A stretch of 64,000 nt of DNA from Flavobacterium sufflavum (GTDB taxonomy: Bacteria; Bacteroidota; Bacteroidia; Flavobacteriales; Flavobacteriaceae). Positions 43,516 to 52,816 of the stretch are shown here, piece after piece. The stretch covers positions 458,057 to 522,056 of the forward strand of contig NZ_SACJ01000003.1 in assembly GCF_004016525.1 (NCBI RefSeq), read 5' to 3'. Within the stretch, counting starts at the first letter, position 1, and each line of letters opens with the position of its first letter. Position numbers and translations under genes: made by a program. The notes under the pieces are model-generated. The model was not told the origin of the DNA. It was given only the letters and a program-made list of their open reading frames with translations, and did no database searches.

Positions 43516-44055
43516 ATGAAAACAATCAAAATAGTACCGCTATTAGTTCTTTTTCTATTAAGTGCCTGTAGTTCGATAAGAGTTAACTCTGATTATGATA
43601 GTCGTGTTGATTTTAGTCAATACAAAACCTATGCTTTTCATAAAAAAGGCATTGACAAGGTTCAGGTATCTGAATTAGACAAAAGAAGAATATTACATGC
43701 CATAGATGATGAATTGACTAAAAAAGGAATGAGTAAAAGTGAAAATCCTGATTTACTTGTAAATATCTTCACCAAAGAAAGAGAACAAATTGACGTAAAC
43801 CAATTCAATGTGGGTTGGGGATACGGTTGGGGATGGGGATGGAATCCTTATTTCTGGGGCGGCAATACCTATGTTACCTCATCAACACAAGGAACACTTT
43901 ATATCGATTTAATCGACGCTAAGAAAAAAGAGTTAATTTGGGAAGGAGAAGGAATGGGAATTCTAACTGAAAACAGAAGAGAGAAAGAAAAACAAATCAA
44001 TGAGTTTGTGGCTAAAATTTTAGCACAATTCCCTCCTACTGAAACAAAAAAATAA
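43516..44055 (+). CDS. DUF4136 lipoprotein
   Basis: A 179-residue lipoprotein (signal VLFLLSACSS). The DUF4136-type pattern is present: INSDYD-like VNSDYDSRVDFSQYKTYAF after the signal, LDKRRILHAIDDELTKKG in the middle, and TLYIDLIDAKKKELIWEGEG near the end. A Trp/Gly-rich loop (GWGYGWGWGWNPYFWGG) lies in between. Family members are envelope proteins of unknown role. The ilvA promoter follows directly. Confidence 0.85.
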   Translation: MKTIKIVPLLVLFLLSACSSIRVNSDYDSRVDFSQYKTYAFHKKGIDKVQVSELDKRRILHAIDDELTKKGMSKSENPDLLVNIFTKEREQIDVNQFNVGWGYGWGWGWNPYFWGGNTYVTSSTQGTLYIDLIDAKKKELIWEGEGMGILTENRREKEKQINEFVAKILAQFPPTETKK

Positions 44056-44082
44056 ATCTTTTATCCATAACTAAAGAATCTG

Positions 44083-44090
44083 TATATTTG
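44083..44090 (+). promoter_or_regulatory. -7 box TATATTTG of the ilvA leader
   Basis: An exact TAnnTTTG box 17 bp ahead of the leader-peptide start codon. Confidence 0.6.
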
Positions 44091-44107
44091 TAATACAATC
44101 ATAAAAG

Positions 44108-44158
44108 ATGAACAACACTATTAACATACGTATCGCAATTAACATTATTATTCAATAA
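44108..44158 (+). CDS. isoleucine-rich leader peptide of ilvA
   Basis: A 16-codon ORF, MNNTINIRIAINIIIQ, with seven isoleucine codons, three of them in a row, just upstream of ilvA. It is followed by a GC-rich hairpin with a T run (44205-44231) ahead of the ilvA start. This is the layout of amino-acid attenuation: ribosome stalling at Ile codons would prevent the terminator forming. The ORF is too short for routine gene finding, but the composition and position are telling. Confidence 0.85.
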   Translation: MNNTINIRIAINIIIQ

Positions 44159-44204
44159 TAATGACGGAGAGTTATGTAAATAAGTAATCAAGATACCATT
44201 TATC

Positions 44205-44231
44205 AAACCTCCCACAACGGGAGGTTTTTTT
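44205..44231 (+). terminator. attenuator hairpin before ilvA
   Basis: AAACCTCCC (44205-44213) pairs with GGGAGGTTT (44219-44227) around the loop ACAAC, and is followed by a T run to 44231. It lies 14 bp before the ilvA start. Confidence 0.88.
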
Positions 44232-44244
44232 ATAGCTGTAAAAT

Positions 44245-45489
44245 ATGAATCTACTAAGCCAAATACAAGAAGCCCAAAAACAATTACAAGATGTGGTTAT
44301 GGCTACGCCTTTGTCTAAAAATTTAAATTTATCTAATGAATTTGCTGCCCGAATTCTGTTAAAAAGAGAAGATTTACAAACTGTACGCTCCTATAAAATC
44401 AGAGGTGCATATAATAAAATCAGTACGCTTAGTGTAGAAGAACAAGAACAGGGTGTAATATGTGCCAGCGCCGGAAATCATGCCCAGGGCGTGGCTTATT
44501 CCTGTAAATTACTTCAAATAAAAGGCAAAATATACATGCCAAAAACCACTCCGAAACAAAAGATAAAACAAGTCAATCTCTTTGGCGGTTCCTTTGTCGA
44601 AATTGTACTTACAGGAGATACTTTTGACGATGCCTATGCAGCTGCAATGGATGATGCAACCAAAAACAAAATGGCTTTTATCCATCCTTTTGATGATTTA
44701 AAAGTTATTGCCGGTCAGGGAACCGTAGGTCTCGAAATTCTGGAAAGCTATAAAAAACCTATCGATTATGTATTTGTTCCCATCGGTGGCGGTGGACTGG
44801 CTTCAGGACTTTCGGAAGTTTTCAAACATTTAAGTCCTAATACCAAAATCATCGGAGTGGAACCGGAAGGTGCACCTTCTATGAAAACATCTATTGACAA
44901 TGGAAAAGTTACCATTTTAGAAAACATAGACAAATTTGTAGACGGAGCTGCCGTAAAACAAGTAGGCAAAATAACTTTTGACATTTGCAAAAAGAACCTC
45001 AGCGATATTATTCTTGTTCCTGAAGGGAAAGTGTGCACGACCATTTTGCGTCTGTACAATGAAGAAGCCATGGTGGTGGAACCTGCAGGTGCATTAACCA
45101 TTTCGGCATTAGATTTATATAAAGAAAAAATAAAAGGAAAAACTGTTGTTTGCATCGTTAGCGGAAGTAATAATGATATTGAGCGCACCGCCGAAATAAA
45201 AGAACGCTCTTTACTCTATGAAGGACTGATGCATTACTTTATGATACAATTTCCACAACGTCCCGGTGCTTTAAAAGAATTTGTAAATGATATTTTAGGC
45301 CCTGATGACGATATTACCTATTTTCAGTTTACCAAAAAAAACAGCCGCGAAGTGGGGCCGGCCGTTGTAGGTCTGGAACTCAAAAACAAAAACGACATCA
45401 TTGCGATAAAAGAAAAAATGGAAAACAAAGGATTTGAGTACAAATACCTGAACGAAAAACAAGATTTATTCAACCAATTGATAGGGTAA
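44245..45489 (+). CDS. ilvA: threonine ammonia-lyase (isoleucine pathway)
   Basis: A 414-residue PLP enzyme deaminating threonine to 2-oxobutanoate, the first step to isoleucine. The PLP lysine is in VRSYKIRGAYNKI (near residue 53), the glycine loop is PIGGGGLASGLSEV, and a C-terminal ACT-like regulatory part begins about residue 335 (MIQFPQRPGALKEFV). It has one regulatory unit, like the shorter bacterial forms (about 415-420). Expression is likely controlled by the Ile leader and hairpin upstream. Confidence 0.96.
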   Translation: MNLLSQIQEAQKQLQDVVMATPLSKNLNLSNEFAARILLKREDLQTVRSYKIRGAYNKISTLSVEEQEQGVICASAGNHAQGVAYSCKLLQIKGKIYMPKTTPKQKIKQVNLFGGSFVEIVLTGDTFDDAYAAAMDDATKNKMAFIHPFDDLKVIAGQGTVGLEILESYKKPIDYVFVPIGGGGLASGLSEVFKHLSPNTKIIGVEPEGAPSMKTSIDNGKVTILENIDKFVDGAAVKQVGKITFDICKKNLSDIILVPEGKVCTTILRLYNEEAMVVEPAGALTISALDLYKEKIKGKTVVCIVSGSNNDIERTAEIKERSLLYEGLMHYFMIQFPQRPGALKEFVNDILGPDDDITYFQFTKKNSREVGPAVVGLELKNKNDIIAIKEKMENKGFEYKYLNEKQDLFNQLIG

Positions 45490-45537
45490 ATTTATTCTAA
45501 TCCTATACCTTTATCACCGTTTATTTTACAAAAAAAC

Positions 45538-45936
45538 ATGACACAATTAGCCGACATAAAAAATCTTGACGACATAAAATTACTGGTAGATACTTTTTAT
45601 ACTAAAGTACGGGAAGACGAATTGATTGGCCCTGTTTTTAATGAAAAAATTGGCAATCAATGGCCGTCACATTTGGAAAGAATGTACCGTTTTTGGCAAA
45701 CTATTTTATTAGAAGAACATACGTATTCAGGCAGTCCGTTTCCTCCACACAAACATTTGCCTGTAGCCAAAGAACATTTCAATCGCTGGATGGAAATTTT
45801 TACCGAAACTATTAATAATTTATTCAAAGGCGCTCTAGCCGAAGAAGCAAAACTCCGCGCCCAAAATATGGCCGAAATGTTCTTTTATAAAATTGAGTAT
45901 TTCAGAAATGGAGGACGGAATTTTTTTGAAAGTTAA
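45538..45936 (+). CDS. group III truncated hemoglobin
   Basis: A 132-residue globin of the 2/2 type. The proximal His is in HKHLPVAKEHFNRWMEIF (near residue 78), an early conserved stretch is LVDTFYTKVREDELIGPVF, and FWQTILLEEHTYSGSPF lies in between. Group III globins are often linked to microaerobic growth and NO or peroxide handling. It follows ilvA by about 50 bp on the same strand, but it is not otherwise linked to the denitrification block. Confidence 0.92.
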   Translation: MTQLADIKNLDDIKLLVDTFYTKVREDELIGPVFNEKIGNQWPSHLERMYRFWQTILLEEHTYSGSPFPPHKHLPVAKEHFNRWMEIFTETINNLFKGALAEEAKLRAQNMAEMFFYKIEYFRNGGRNFFES

Positions 45937-45940
45937 ACAC

Positions 45941-46561
45941 TTACAATTTGATTTTTTGAGTCAAATCGTTTTCATTTTCAATAGCTTTACCTTCGTATTT
46001 TAAAGTCCAGCCTAAATTATTGGTTAGAATAAAAAGCTTCGACAATTCGCTTATTAATCGGTTTTGGGCATTTTTTTTCAAAGAAGAATTAGCAATTTTC
46101 TTAGCCAAATTAGCTCTTACCTGCTTGTTGATTTTATTATAATCGTCGCCTGTAAACGGATTTAATTTACTTTGCTCTACATCATAGAATTTTATGTCGG
46201 GACTGATTTTTATTTCTTCTTTTGGAATACTTATAATCGTGATGGTTTTGTTTTTTTCATCAATATCGTATTTCATTTGATGCAAATCATAAGCCACCGT
46301 CACATCGGCATTAACGACCAAAAGTGCTTTCTTTTCGAATGAAAGCATATTCATCAAATATTTTTGTTGGTTTTTATAAGTAATCACCTCTGCAAAATGT
46401 CCTTCGGTAACGACTAATTTACCAACATTTACTATTTGTTGTTGAATCAAATTCGTATTGTAATCTAATGCACTATCATCACTTTTTTTAAATTCACAAA
46501 ATTTAAAAAGCAAAATAACAATAACTAAAGCTGCTGCCCCTATAACTATCTTTTTTATCAT
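45941..46561 (-). CDS. DUF4230 family membrane-anchored protein
   Basis: A 206-residue protein with one N-terminal transmembrane segment (residues 3-21) and a beta-rich exterior part (KLVVTEGHFAEVITYKNQQK, ALLVVNADVTVAYDL, ITIISIPKEEIKI), followed by a helical C-terminal tail. This pattern matches the DUF4230 group of unknown function. The GSCFA gene ends 2 bp upstream of its start, so the two are likely in one operon. The start has the hydrophobic helix right after MIKK. Confidence 0.85.
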   Translation of the reverse strand: MIKKIVIGAAALVIVILLFKFCEFKKSDDSALDYNTNLIQQQIVNVGKLVVTEGHFAEVITYKNQQKYLMNMLSFEKKALLVVNADVTVAYDLHQMKYDIDEKNKTITIISIPKEEIKISPDIKFYDVEQSKLNPFTGDDYNKINKQVRANLAKKIANSSLKKNAQNRLISELSKLFILTNNLGWTLKYEGKAIENENDLTQKIKL

Positions 46562-46563
46562 AA

Positions 46564-47529
46564 TTAAAATTTCATAAATGGATATTCCGAATGCAATTTC
46601 GTAATTCTTATTTGAAGTTTAGCGATAAACTTTTGATGACTTTCCGACTGCTGGTTAAAAGGACGATGAGACAAACCTTTCTGAATTCCTTCGACTTCAT
46701 CCATTATTGCAAAAGCTGTTTTTGAAATTGAAGTTTCTTTAAATCGTTGCCAGATATAGTCTATTGCTACCTGACTAGGATGTAACATATCTTCGGCATA
46801 AAATCGATAATCACGTAGTTCGTCCATCATGATTTCGTAACTCGGAAAGTAGTTATAAGTTATAAGTTGTGAGTCCCGATAGCTATCGGGATGAGTTGAA
46901 TGAATTGCCGAGATTAAATGCGACTTACTCAAGGTGTTTTCTACAAAACCATCTTTGATATGTCGCACTGGTGAAACGGTGAAAATAAATTTTGCTGCTG
47001 GATTTATAGATTGTATTAGACGAATCGTATTTTGAATTGCGGTTTGAATTCTTTCAATAGAAACTAATTCTTTGGTAAATTGTTTTTGAGGCACTTTATG
47101 GCAATTGGCTACAATTTGCTTACTTTCAATATTTCGATACACCCAGGCAGTTCCATAGGTAAATAGAAAATGTGTTGCCTCAGTGATTTGCTGATTTGTT
47201 GAATGGATTAACTGATTTAAGGAATGTAGAAAAGCTTCTTTATCAGGATTTGAAAGTTCCGAATGTATCTCAAAACAATGCCATAAATCGTTGTGAAAGA
47301 AAATATCACTTTCCGTAAACATTCTTTTATTTACAATTCTTTCAACTAATTTTTCAATTGAAACAGGATTGAAAATAATACCAAATGGATTGCAGCTATT
47401 TTGAAATTTAAAATTATCCCATTTTTCTGCCATGTTTACTGCAAAACAGGAACCCACAGACATAATTTTAGAATTATAATCAATAGGAAAAATACTTTCC
47501 AGAATGGGTATTGGCGTACGAAATTGCAT
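46564..47529 (-). CDS. GSCFA domain protein with repeat-derived in-frame insert
   Basis: A 321-residue protein of the GSCFA family (SGNH hydrolase-like); the name-giving motif is in IMSVGSCFAVNMAEKW (near residues 23-38). Later landmarks are FIFTVSPVRHIKDG, NYFPSYEIMMDELRDYRFY and DMLHPSQVAIDYIW. Between HLISAIH and YFPSYEIM there is an unusual stretch (STHPDSYRDSQLITYN). Its DNA includes the perfect palindrome CCCGATAGCTATCGGG (about 46875-46890). The family is thought to be a hydrolase or esterase; the substrate is unknown. Confidence 0.9.
   Translation of the reverse strand: MQFRTPIPILESIFPIDYNSKIMSVGSCFAVNMAEKWDNFKFQNSCNPFGIIFNPVSIEKLVERIVNKRMFTESDIFFHNDLWHCFEIHSELSNPDKEAFLHSLNQLIHSTNQQITEATHFLFTYGTAWVYRNIESKQIVANCHKVPQKQFTKELVSIERIQTAIQNTIRLIQSINPAAKFIFTVSPVRHIKDGFVENTLSKSHLISAIHSTHPDSYRDSQLITYNYFPSYEIMMDELRDYRFYAEDMLHPSQVAIDYIWQRFKETSISKTAFAIMDEVEGIQKGLSHRPFNQQSESHQKFIAKLQIRITKLHSEYPFMKF
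46875..46890. repeat. palindrome CCCGATAGCTATCGGG within the GSCFA gene
   Basis: A perfect 16-bp palindrome inside a coding region, specifying PDSYRD. The same CCCGATAG core appears at the border of the hairpin repeat at 5650-5740, so this looks like a dispersed element that has landed in frame. Confidence 0.7.
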
Positions 47530-47630
47530 GCTGGTTTTTTTTCAAAAATAAGTATTATAATATTTATTATAACGCATCTTATATAAACTTTTTTGCAAAC
47601 AATTAAACACAAATAATGTAGCTTTTTTTT

Positions 47631-47767
47631 AAACCATATAAGCCATATAAGTTTTAGCTTATCTTATGTCTCACTTACATAAACTTTGAGTTGCAGTTTT
47701 ATAATATATTAAGACCATATAAGTATCGATACACCAAACAACAAAACTTATATGACTTATATGGTTT
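47631..47767. repeat. inverted pair of ACCATATAAG-type repeats
   Basis: The 25-bp unit 47631-47655 is the near-perfect inverse (24 of 25) of 47743-47767, and a partial third copy is at about 47712-47722. Together they fill the gap between the GSCFA and lipoprotein genes. A related copy is at 3895-3917. Confidence 0.75.
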
Positions 47768-47792
47768 ACAAGTTCCTGCAAACCCAATAATA

Positions 47793-48563
47793 TTAATACA
47801 AATATTGGATTTTGGAATAATTTGGATTTCCTATACTAGCTTCCGAAACCTGTTCAGTAGGATAATCATCAGCATCGTATTTAAAAGTGTTTCTGTATAT
47901 ATTAGCAGAGGTAATCGTTTCGTCGCCATTTACAACTGTGGTTTCCACAATGGTTATAAGGGCATTGTTTTTAGAAACTAACGCAGCACGATCTAATAAT
48001 TTATCAAAACCTGAAATACTAAGATAAGGATTATTGTAAGTATCGTATTCAAAAGTTGTTTTAGAACCGGATATTACGCCTTCGCTGACATTATCAAAAA
48101 AACGCTCGTCTTTAATTAAATTTTTACTTCTAAAAAACAAAGTTCCATGACTTACTTTTCGTTCCTGATTTTGGGAATCTATCTTGTATTTCTCATAAGA
48201 AACAGTAGCATCAACATTATAAGTATAATAAATCACATAGTTATTTACCGACTTTGCTTTCACTAATTTTTCATCAAGATAAGTATATTCTAATGTAGTG
48301 CTAAGCTGAGTTTGTTTATTGTACTTGACTATTTTTGTGATTAGTTCATTATCATAAGTATAATCAATTTTCTCCTTAGAGTTATCAGAGCTTATTATTT
48401 GATTTTCATGATAAGTAAAAACTGTATTTTCAGAAATACCATTCTCAGTAGATTCAACTATTTTAATAAAATTCTTGCCCTTCTCGTCTTTATCATTTGA
48501 ACAAGACGTTAAAAAAAGAGAAACTATTAAAATGAAAAAAAATATTCTAATTAATTTTTTCAT
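47793..48563 (-). CDS. hypothetical lipoprotein
   Basis: A 256-residue lipoprotein with signal FFFILIVSLFLTSCSN. I chose ATG 48563 because the longer frame adds 23 residues before the signal peptide. The body consists of short Tyr-rich beta segments (TFTYHENQIISSDNSKEK-like: FTYHENQIIS, YTYDNELITKIVKYN, LEYTYLDEKLVKAKS), similar to YD/RHS-like repeats found in many Bacteroidota lipoproteins annotated only as hypothetical. No partner gene is evident. Confidence 0.75.
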   Translation of the reverse strand: MKKLIRIFFFILIVSLFLTSCSNDKDEKGKNFIKIVESTENGISENTVFTYHENQIISSDNSKEKIDYTYDNELITKIVKYNKQTQLSTTLEYTYLDEKLVKAKSVNNYVIYYTYNVDATVSYEKYKIDSQNQERKVSHGTLFFRSKNLIKDERFFDNVSEGVISGSKTTFEYDTYNNPYLSISGFDKLLDRAALVSKNNALITIVETTVVNGDETITSANIYRNTFKYDADDYPTEQVSEASIGNPNYSKIQYLY

Positions 48564-48740
48564 GATATTATAGGTTATATTGAACTTAATATTTGGGTTC
48601 TCAAAACTATATATTAAATAGAGCTCAACCAATTATACGGGTCTAACTACCTAAAAACTCGTTTAAATGGCTCTTTTATCAAATAAAAATGAATCTATAA
48701 AAGACTCATTTTTATTTTAATCACATTTTATCTCTTAGTG

Positions 48741-49132
48741 TTATTTTGCTTTTGGTGCTTTATAAGGATGTTCTTTTAATTCAACAATCAAAAATTCGGC
48801 TGTTTTGTTACCTATGTTTTGGTTTGTATGTGGGCGTTCGGGTTCACTCACTCCAGATTCAGCTGCTTTCATTTTATACACCTCCTCTTTTCCGTCTTGA
48901 TAGTGTACTTTTATATTCACATCGGTCAGTGCGTAATAAAAATGCGCAGGATATGTGTGCATATTAGTTTTTTTCCCTGATTTAAGTGTAACTTCTGATG
49001 CATGAATCAATTTAGAATTAGCCAAATCACGCGCAACCTGACCTTCATTATTCATCATCTGAGCCTCAAGATTTAATGGACATAGCAAAAAAATAAAATT
49101 CCTTCAACTACTAACAGTAAACTCTTTCTCAT
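48741..49132 (-). pseudogene. cupin-like secreted protein with frameshifted signal peptide
   Basis: The uninterrupted frame (from a TTG near 49088) encodes a cupin-like domain: IHASEVTLKSGKKTNMHTYP (with His), FYYALTDVNIKVHYQDGKEE and LIVELKEHPYKAPKAK. An ATG at 49132 starts a typical signal peptide (MRKSLLLVVEGILFF) in another frame. The two join perfectly (LLCPLNLEAQ) if the A run at 49087-49093 had eight rather than seven bases. So this is either a sequencing slip, a recent inactivation, or a switchable homopolymer. Function of the cupin is unknown. Confidence 0.65.
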
Positions 49133-49484
49133 AATTTCCGATATTAAAAATTAAACAACATACTAGATACCAACATAATAACAAAATTACGATTTCATTC
49201 AATTATTCCCATAAAACACTACAATACAACAACTTAACCTCATACTACAAATCCAACATACAATTAAAGGATAATGAAATTTTTATTACAAATACTTTAA
49301 AAAACAATAATTAAACACTGCTATTCTTGATAAATCTCTAATTAGTGTAATCTTTAAACTTATACTTTTTACCGATAAAAAACCAACAGCTAGCGGTTTA
49401 AAGAGTATTTTTCCCTTTCAACGATTTTAAATGGTAAACTAATTTTTTGCATCTACTTTTGATAAGGATACCATTACAATTATT
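49133..49484. other. A/T-rich intergenic region
   Basis: No gene, clear repeat or hairpin is recognised in this gap between divergent genes. It presumably holds promoters for both neighbours, but I see no exact TAnnTTTG box at a useful distance. Confidence 0.5.
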
Positions 49485-49871
49485 ATGAAAAACATATTCA
49501 ACCCAATTTACAGACAAGATTATCTAAAAGGATATTCTAATGGTCAAAATCCGTATTCAAAAGTAAAAAACAACACATCTAATAATACGGCTTTTAATGA
49601 CGGATTTAATGCAGGTAGACTTGATTACGAAAGTATAAATGGTAACATTCTTAACGGAATTCCGAAAAGAATTATAACCGAAAAGATTCTGGAAGAATTC
49701 CTAATGGCCGGCTTACTGGGCATTAACATTGACACCGAAGGTTATACCCACTTTCAAATAAGCGTTTTGGTGAAATGGTATCAAAGCGGAATTGAAAAAT
49801 ACGATCCCATACAAAACAACTATCTCTTAGATATTCTCGAAGAAAACGGAATTGAGATAAGCCATTCTTAA
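49485..49871 (+). CDS. hypothetical protein
   Basis: A 128-residue protein of unrecognised family, without signal peptide or transmembrane helix. The N-terminal half has repeated Asp/Tyr/Gly/Asn segments (YRQDYLKGYSNGQNPY and FNDGFNAGRLDYESIN), which look like two copies of a short helix-loop unit. The C-terminal half is helical (ITEKILEEFLMAGLLGINID, LLDILEENGIEI). A terminator follows at 49901. Conserved neighbours give no hint: alaS is convergent. Confidence 0.55.
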   Translation: MKNIFNPIYRQDYLKGYSNGQNPYSKVKNNTSNNTAFNDGFNAGRLDYESINGNILNGIPKRIITEKILEEFLMAGLLGINIDTEGYTHFQISVLVKWYQSGIEKYDPIQNNYLLDILEENGIEISHS

Positions 49872-49900
49872 AAATAACTTTTTCATGTTTATTTAAAGAG

Positions 49901-49950
49901 AGAAACCCTTTTAGTTTGTTGAGGCACAAATTAAAAGGGTTTCTTATTTT
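49901..49950. terminator. hairpin terminator between convergent genes
   Basis: A 13-bp stem (49901-49913 with 49932-49944), with an A/T-rich tail, lies between the hypothetical gene and alaS. Confidence 0.8.
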
Positions 49951-49962
49951 AAAAGCTAAAAT

Positions 49963-52599
49963 TTACTTCACAAAGTCAATTGCTTTGGATAAAGCTTCCG
50001 GAATTCCGGCAACATTCTTACCTCCTGCAGTAGCAAAGAACGACTGTCCTCCACCTCCACCTTGGATAAACTTCCCTAACTCACGAACTACCTGACCAGC
50101 ATTTAAGCTTTTCTCAGCCACTAATTCTTTAGAAATATAGCAGCTTAACATTGGTTTTCCTTCTTCGGCTGTAGCCAATACTAAAAACAGATTATCGCCT
50201 AAATTCCCTAATTCATAAGCCAGGTCTTTTGCTCCTTCCGGATTCAAATCGACTTGCTTGGCTAAGAATTGAACTCCGTTTACTTCCTGAAGTTCACTAG
50301 CCAATTCGGATTTCATATTTTTCGCTTTCTCTTTCAACAAAGCTTCTACTTGTTTTTTCAACTTAGCATTTTCGTCTTGTAAAGAAATCACAGCTTTAAC
50401 CGTATCCTGTGGATTCTTCAATGTCGTTTTAATTTCGCTCAGCAATTCTTCCTGCGAAGCAAAAAACTGTCTTACCCCATCCCCGGTAATCGCTTCAATA
50501 CGACGAATACCTGCTGCAACCGCACCTTCCGAAACGATTTTGAAAGACCAAATATCAGCCGAATTGTTCACATGAATTCCTCCACACAATTCCATACTGT
50601 CGCCAAATTTAATTGCACGCACATTATCCCCATATTTCTCACCGAATAAAGCCATCGCTCCTTCGTCCAAAGCTTGCTGGATAGGGATGCTTCTTCTTTC
50701 GATTAATGGCAATTGCTCCTGGATTCTGGCATTTACAAAATCCTCTACTTGCTGCAATTCTTCATCAGTTACTTTAGAAAAATGCGAAAAATCAAAACGT
50801 AAATTTTTTGGATTTACCAAAGATCCTTTTTGTTCCACATGCGTTCCTAAAATACTTCTCAACGCTTGGTGCATTAAGTGTGTCGCCGAGTGATTTTTAG
50901 AAGTCGCTGCTCTTAAATCAGTATTTACTTTAGCAACAAAAGAAGCGTTTACATTTTCCGGCAATTTTTTAGCAAAATGCAGGATTAGATTATTCTCTTT
51001 CTTAGTATCTATAATCTCAATGGTTTCATTAGCCGAAATCAAAGTCCCTTTGTCTCCTACCTGTCCTCCTCCTTCCGGATAAAATGGCGTAGCATCTAAA
51101 ACAATTTGGTACAAAATACCATCTTTTTTAGAATCAACTTTACGGATACGCGTGATTTTCACTTCGTTTTCTGTCTGGTCATAACCTACAAAAGATTCTG
51201 TATTTCCATCAACCAGGATTTTCCAGTCATCCGTAGAAACTTCAGAAGCCGCACGAGAACGTGATTTTTGTTCCTGCATCGCTTTGTCAAAACCTGCTTC
51301 GTCCAGACTGAATCCTCTTTCTCTAAGAATCAAAGCGGTTAAATCAATTGGAAAACCAAAAGTATCATACAATTCGAATGCTTTTGTTCCTGCCACTTCT
51401 TTTCCTTCGGTAGTAGCAATTACGTTATCTAACAATTGTAATCCTTGGTCTAAAGTTCTTAAGAAAGAAGCTTCTTCCTCACGGATTACATTGGTAACCA
51501 AAGTCTGTTGCTTTTTGACTTCAGGAAAAAATTCGCCCATTTGATCTGCTAAAACAGCCACCAATTGATTGATAAAAGGTTCTTTTGTTCCTAAGAAAGT
51601 AAAACCGTAACGGATAGCACGACGCAAAATACGACGAATTACATAACCTGCTCCTGTGTTAGATGGCAACTGTCCGTCGGCAATAGCAAAGGCTACGGCA
51701 CGAACGTGATCCACAACTACACGAATCGCAATATTGATTTTATTCTGTTCTTCAGATATGTTTTTCACTTCGTTTGAAGTGTATTTCAATCCTGTAATTT
51801 GCTCCACTTTTTCAATAAGCGGTGTAAACACATCGGTATCATAGTTTGAAGTTACATTTTGCATCGCCATACACAAACGCTCAAACCCCATTCCGGTATC
51901 TACGTGTTGTGCGGGTAATTTCTCCAATGAACCATCGGCTTTACGGTTGAATTCCATAAATACATTGTTCCAAATCTCTACTACCTGCGGATGATCGGCA
52001 TTTACTAAACTAAAACCTGAAACTTCAGCTCTTTCAGCATCGGTGCGCAAATCGATATGAATTTCTGAACATGGTCCACAAGGTCCCTGGTCACCCATTT
52101 CCCAGAAATTGTCTTTTTTGTTTCCAAGGATAATACGATCTTCGGATACGAATTGCTTCCAAATATCGAAAGCATCCTGATCAAAAGGCACATTCTCTGC
52201 TTCGTTTCCTTCAAAAACAGAAACATACAAACGGTCTTTGTCCAATTTCAACACTTCGGTCAAAAATTCCCAAGCCCACGGAATAGCCTCTTTTTTGAAA
52301 TAATCTCCAAAAGACCAGTTTCCAAGCATTTCAAACATGGTGTGGTGGTAAGTATCAAAACCTACATCTTCCAAGTCGTTGTGTTTTCCTGAAACACGAA
52401 GGCATTTTTGCGTATCGGTAATACGATTGCTTTTAGGCGTGGCGTTTCCTAAGAAATACTCTTTAAACTGCGCCATTCCTGAGTTGTTGAACATCAGGGT
52501 TGGGTCGTCTTTTAGAACTATAGGTGCCGAAGGAACAATTAAATGTCCTTTACTTTCAAAGAATTGTAAATACGCTTTGCGAATGTCTTGTGATTTCAT
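49963..52599 (-). CDS. alaS: alanyl-tRNA synthetase
   Basis: An 878-residue class II synthetase of normal length. The catalytic core occupies about residues 1-450 (class II motif regions around [16 protein letters not shown] and [16 protein letters not shown]). The editing domain carries the HxxxH zinc motif [11 protein letters not shown] (near residue 565), CGGIHV (near residue 665), and the C-terminal C-Ala domain ends with the Gly-rich [15 protein letters not shown]. It charges tRNA-Ala and edits Ser/Gly mischarging. It is a single gene on the minus strand. Confidence 0.98.
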   Translation of the reverse strand: MKSQDIRKAYLQFFESKGHLIVPSAPIVLKDDPTLMFNNSGMAQFKEYFLGNATPKSNRITDTQKCLRVSGKHNDLEDVGFDTYHHTMFEMLGNWSFGDYFKKEAIPWAWEFLTEVLKLDKDRLYVSVFEGNEAENVPFDQDAFDIWKQFVSEDRIILGNKKDNFWEMGDQGPCGPCSEIHIDLRTDAERAEVSGFSLVNADHPQVVEIWNNVFMEFNRKADGSLEKLPAQHVDTGMGFERLCMAMQNVTSNYDTDVFTPLIEKVEQITGLKYTSNEVKNISEEQNKINIAIRVVVDHVRAVAFAIADGQLPSNTGAGYVIRRILRRAIRYGFTFLGTKEPFINQLVAVLADQMGEFFPEVKKQQTLVTNVIREEEASFLRTLDQGLQLLDNVIATTEGKEVAGTKAFELYDTFGFPIDLTALILRERGFSLDEAGFDKAMQEQKSRSRAASEVSTDDWKILVDGNTESFVGYDQTENEVKITRIRKVDSKKDGILYQIVLDATPFYPEGGGQVGDKGTLISANETIEIIDTKKENNLILHFAKKLPENVNASFVAKVNTDLRAATSKNHSATHLMHQALRSILGTHVEQKGSLVNPKNLRFDFSHFSKVTDEELQQVEDFVNARIQEQLPLIERRSIPIQQALDEGAMALFGEKYGDNVRAIKFGDSMELCGGIHVNNSADIWSFKIVSEGAVAAGIRRIEAITGDGVRQFFASQEELLSEIKTTLKNPQDTVKAVISLQDENAKLKKQVEALLKEKAKNMKSELASELQEVNGVQFLAKQVDLNPEGAKDLAYELGNLGDNLFLVLATAEEGKPMLSCYISKELVAEKSLNAGQVVRELGKFIQGGGGGQSFFATAGGKNVAGIPEALSKAIDFVK

Positions 52600-52761
52600 T
52601 TTTATATTTTTTTGCCACTAAGGCGCTAAGAAACAAAGTTTTTATTTTTTTGTAAAACTTCTAAATTCAACATTTTTTAAATCATTGAATTTTTAAATCT
52701 TCTAATCAATTTTATATTATATTTAATACTAAAAAAAGGGCTGAACAACTAAAACATTTAT

Positions 52762-52769
52762 TAAATTTG
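52762..52769 (+). promoter_or_regulatory. -7 box TAAATTTG of the M23 peptidase gene
   Basis: An exact TAnnTTTG box 47 bp ahead of the M23 start codon. It is in the 217-bp divergent gap with alaS. That gap also holds the common flavobacterial phrase CCACTAAGGCGCTAAG near 52615. Confidence 0.55.
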
Positions 52770-52816
52770 TTGCAATGCGCTTTTTTAGCAGGTGCAAAAA
52801 TAGGGTATTTTAAAAT

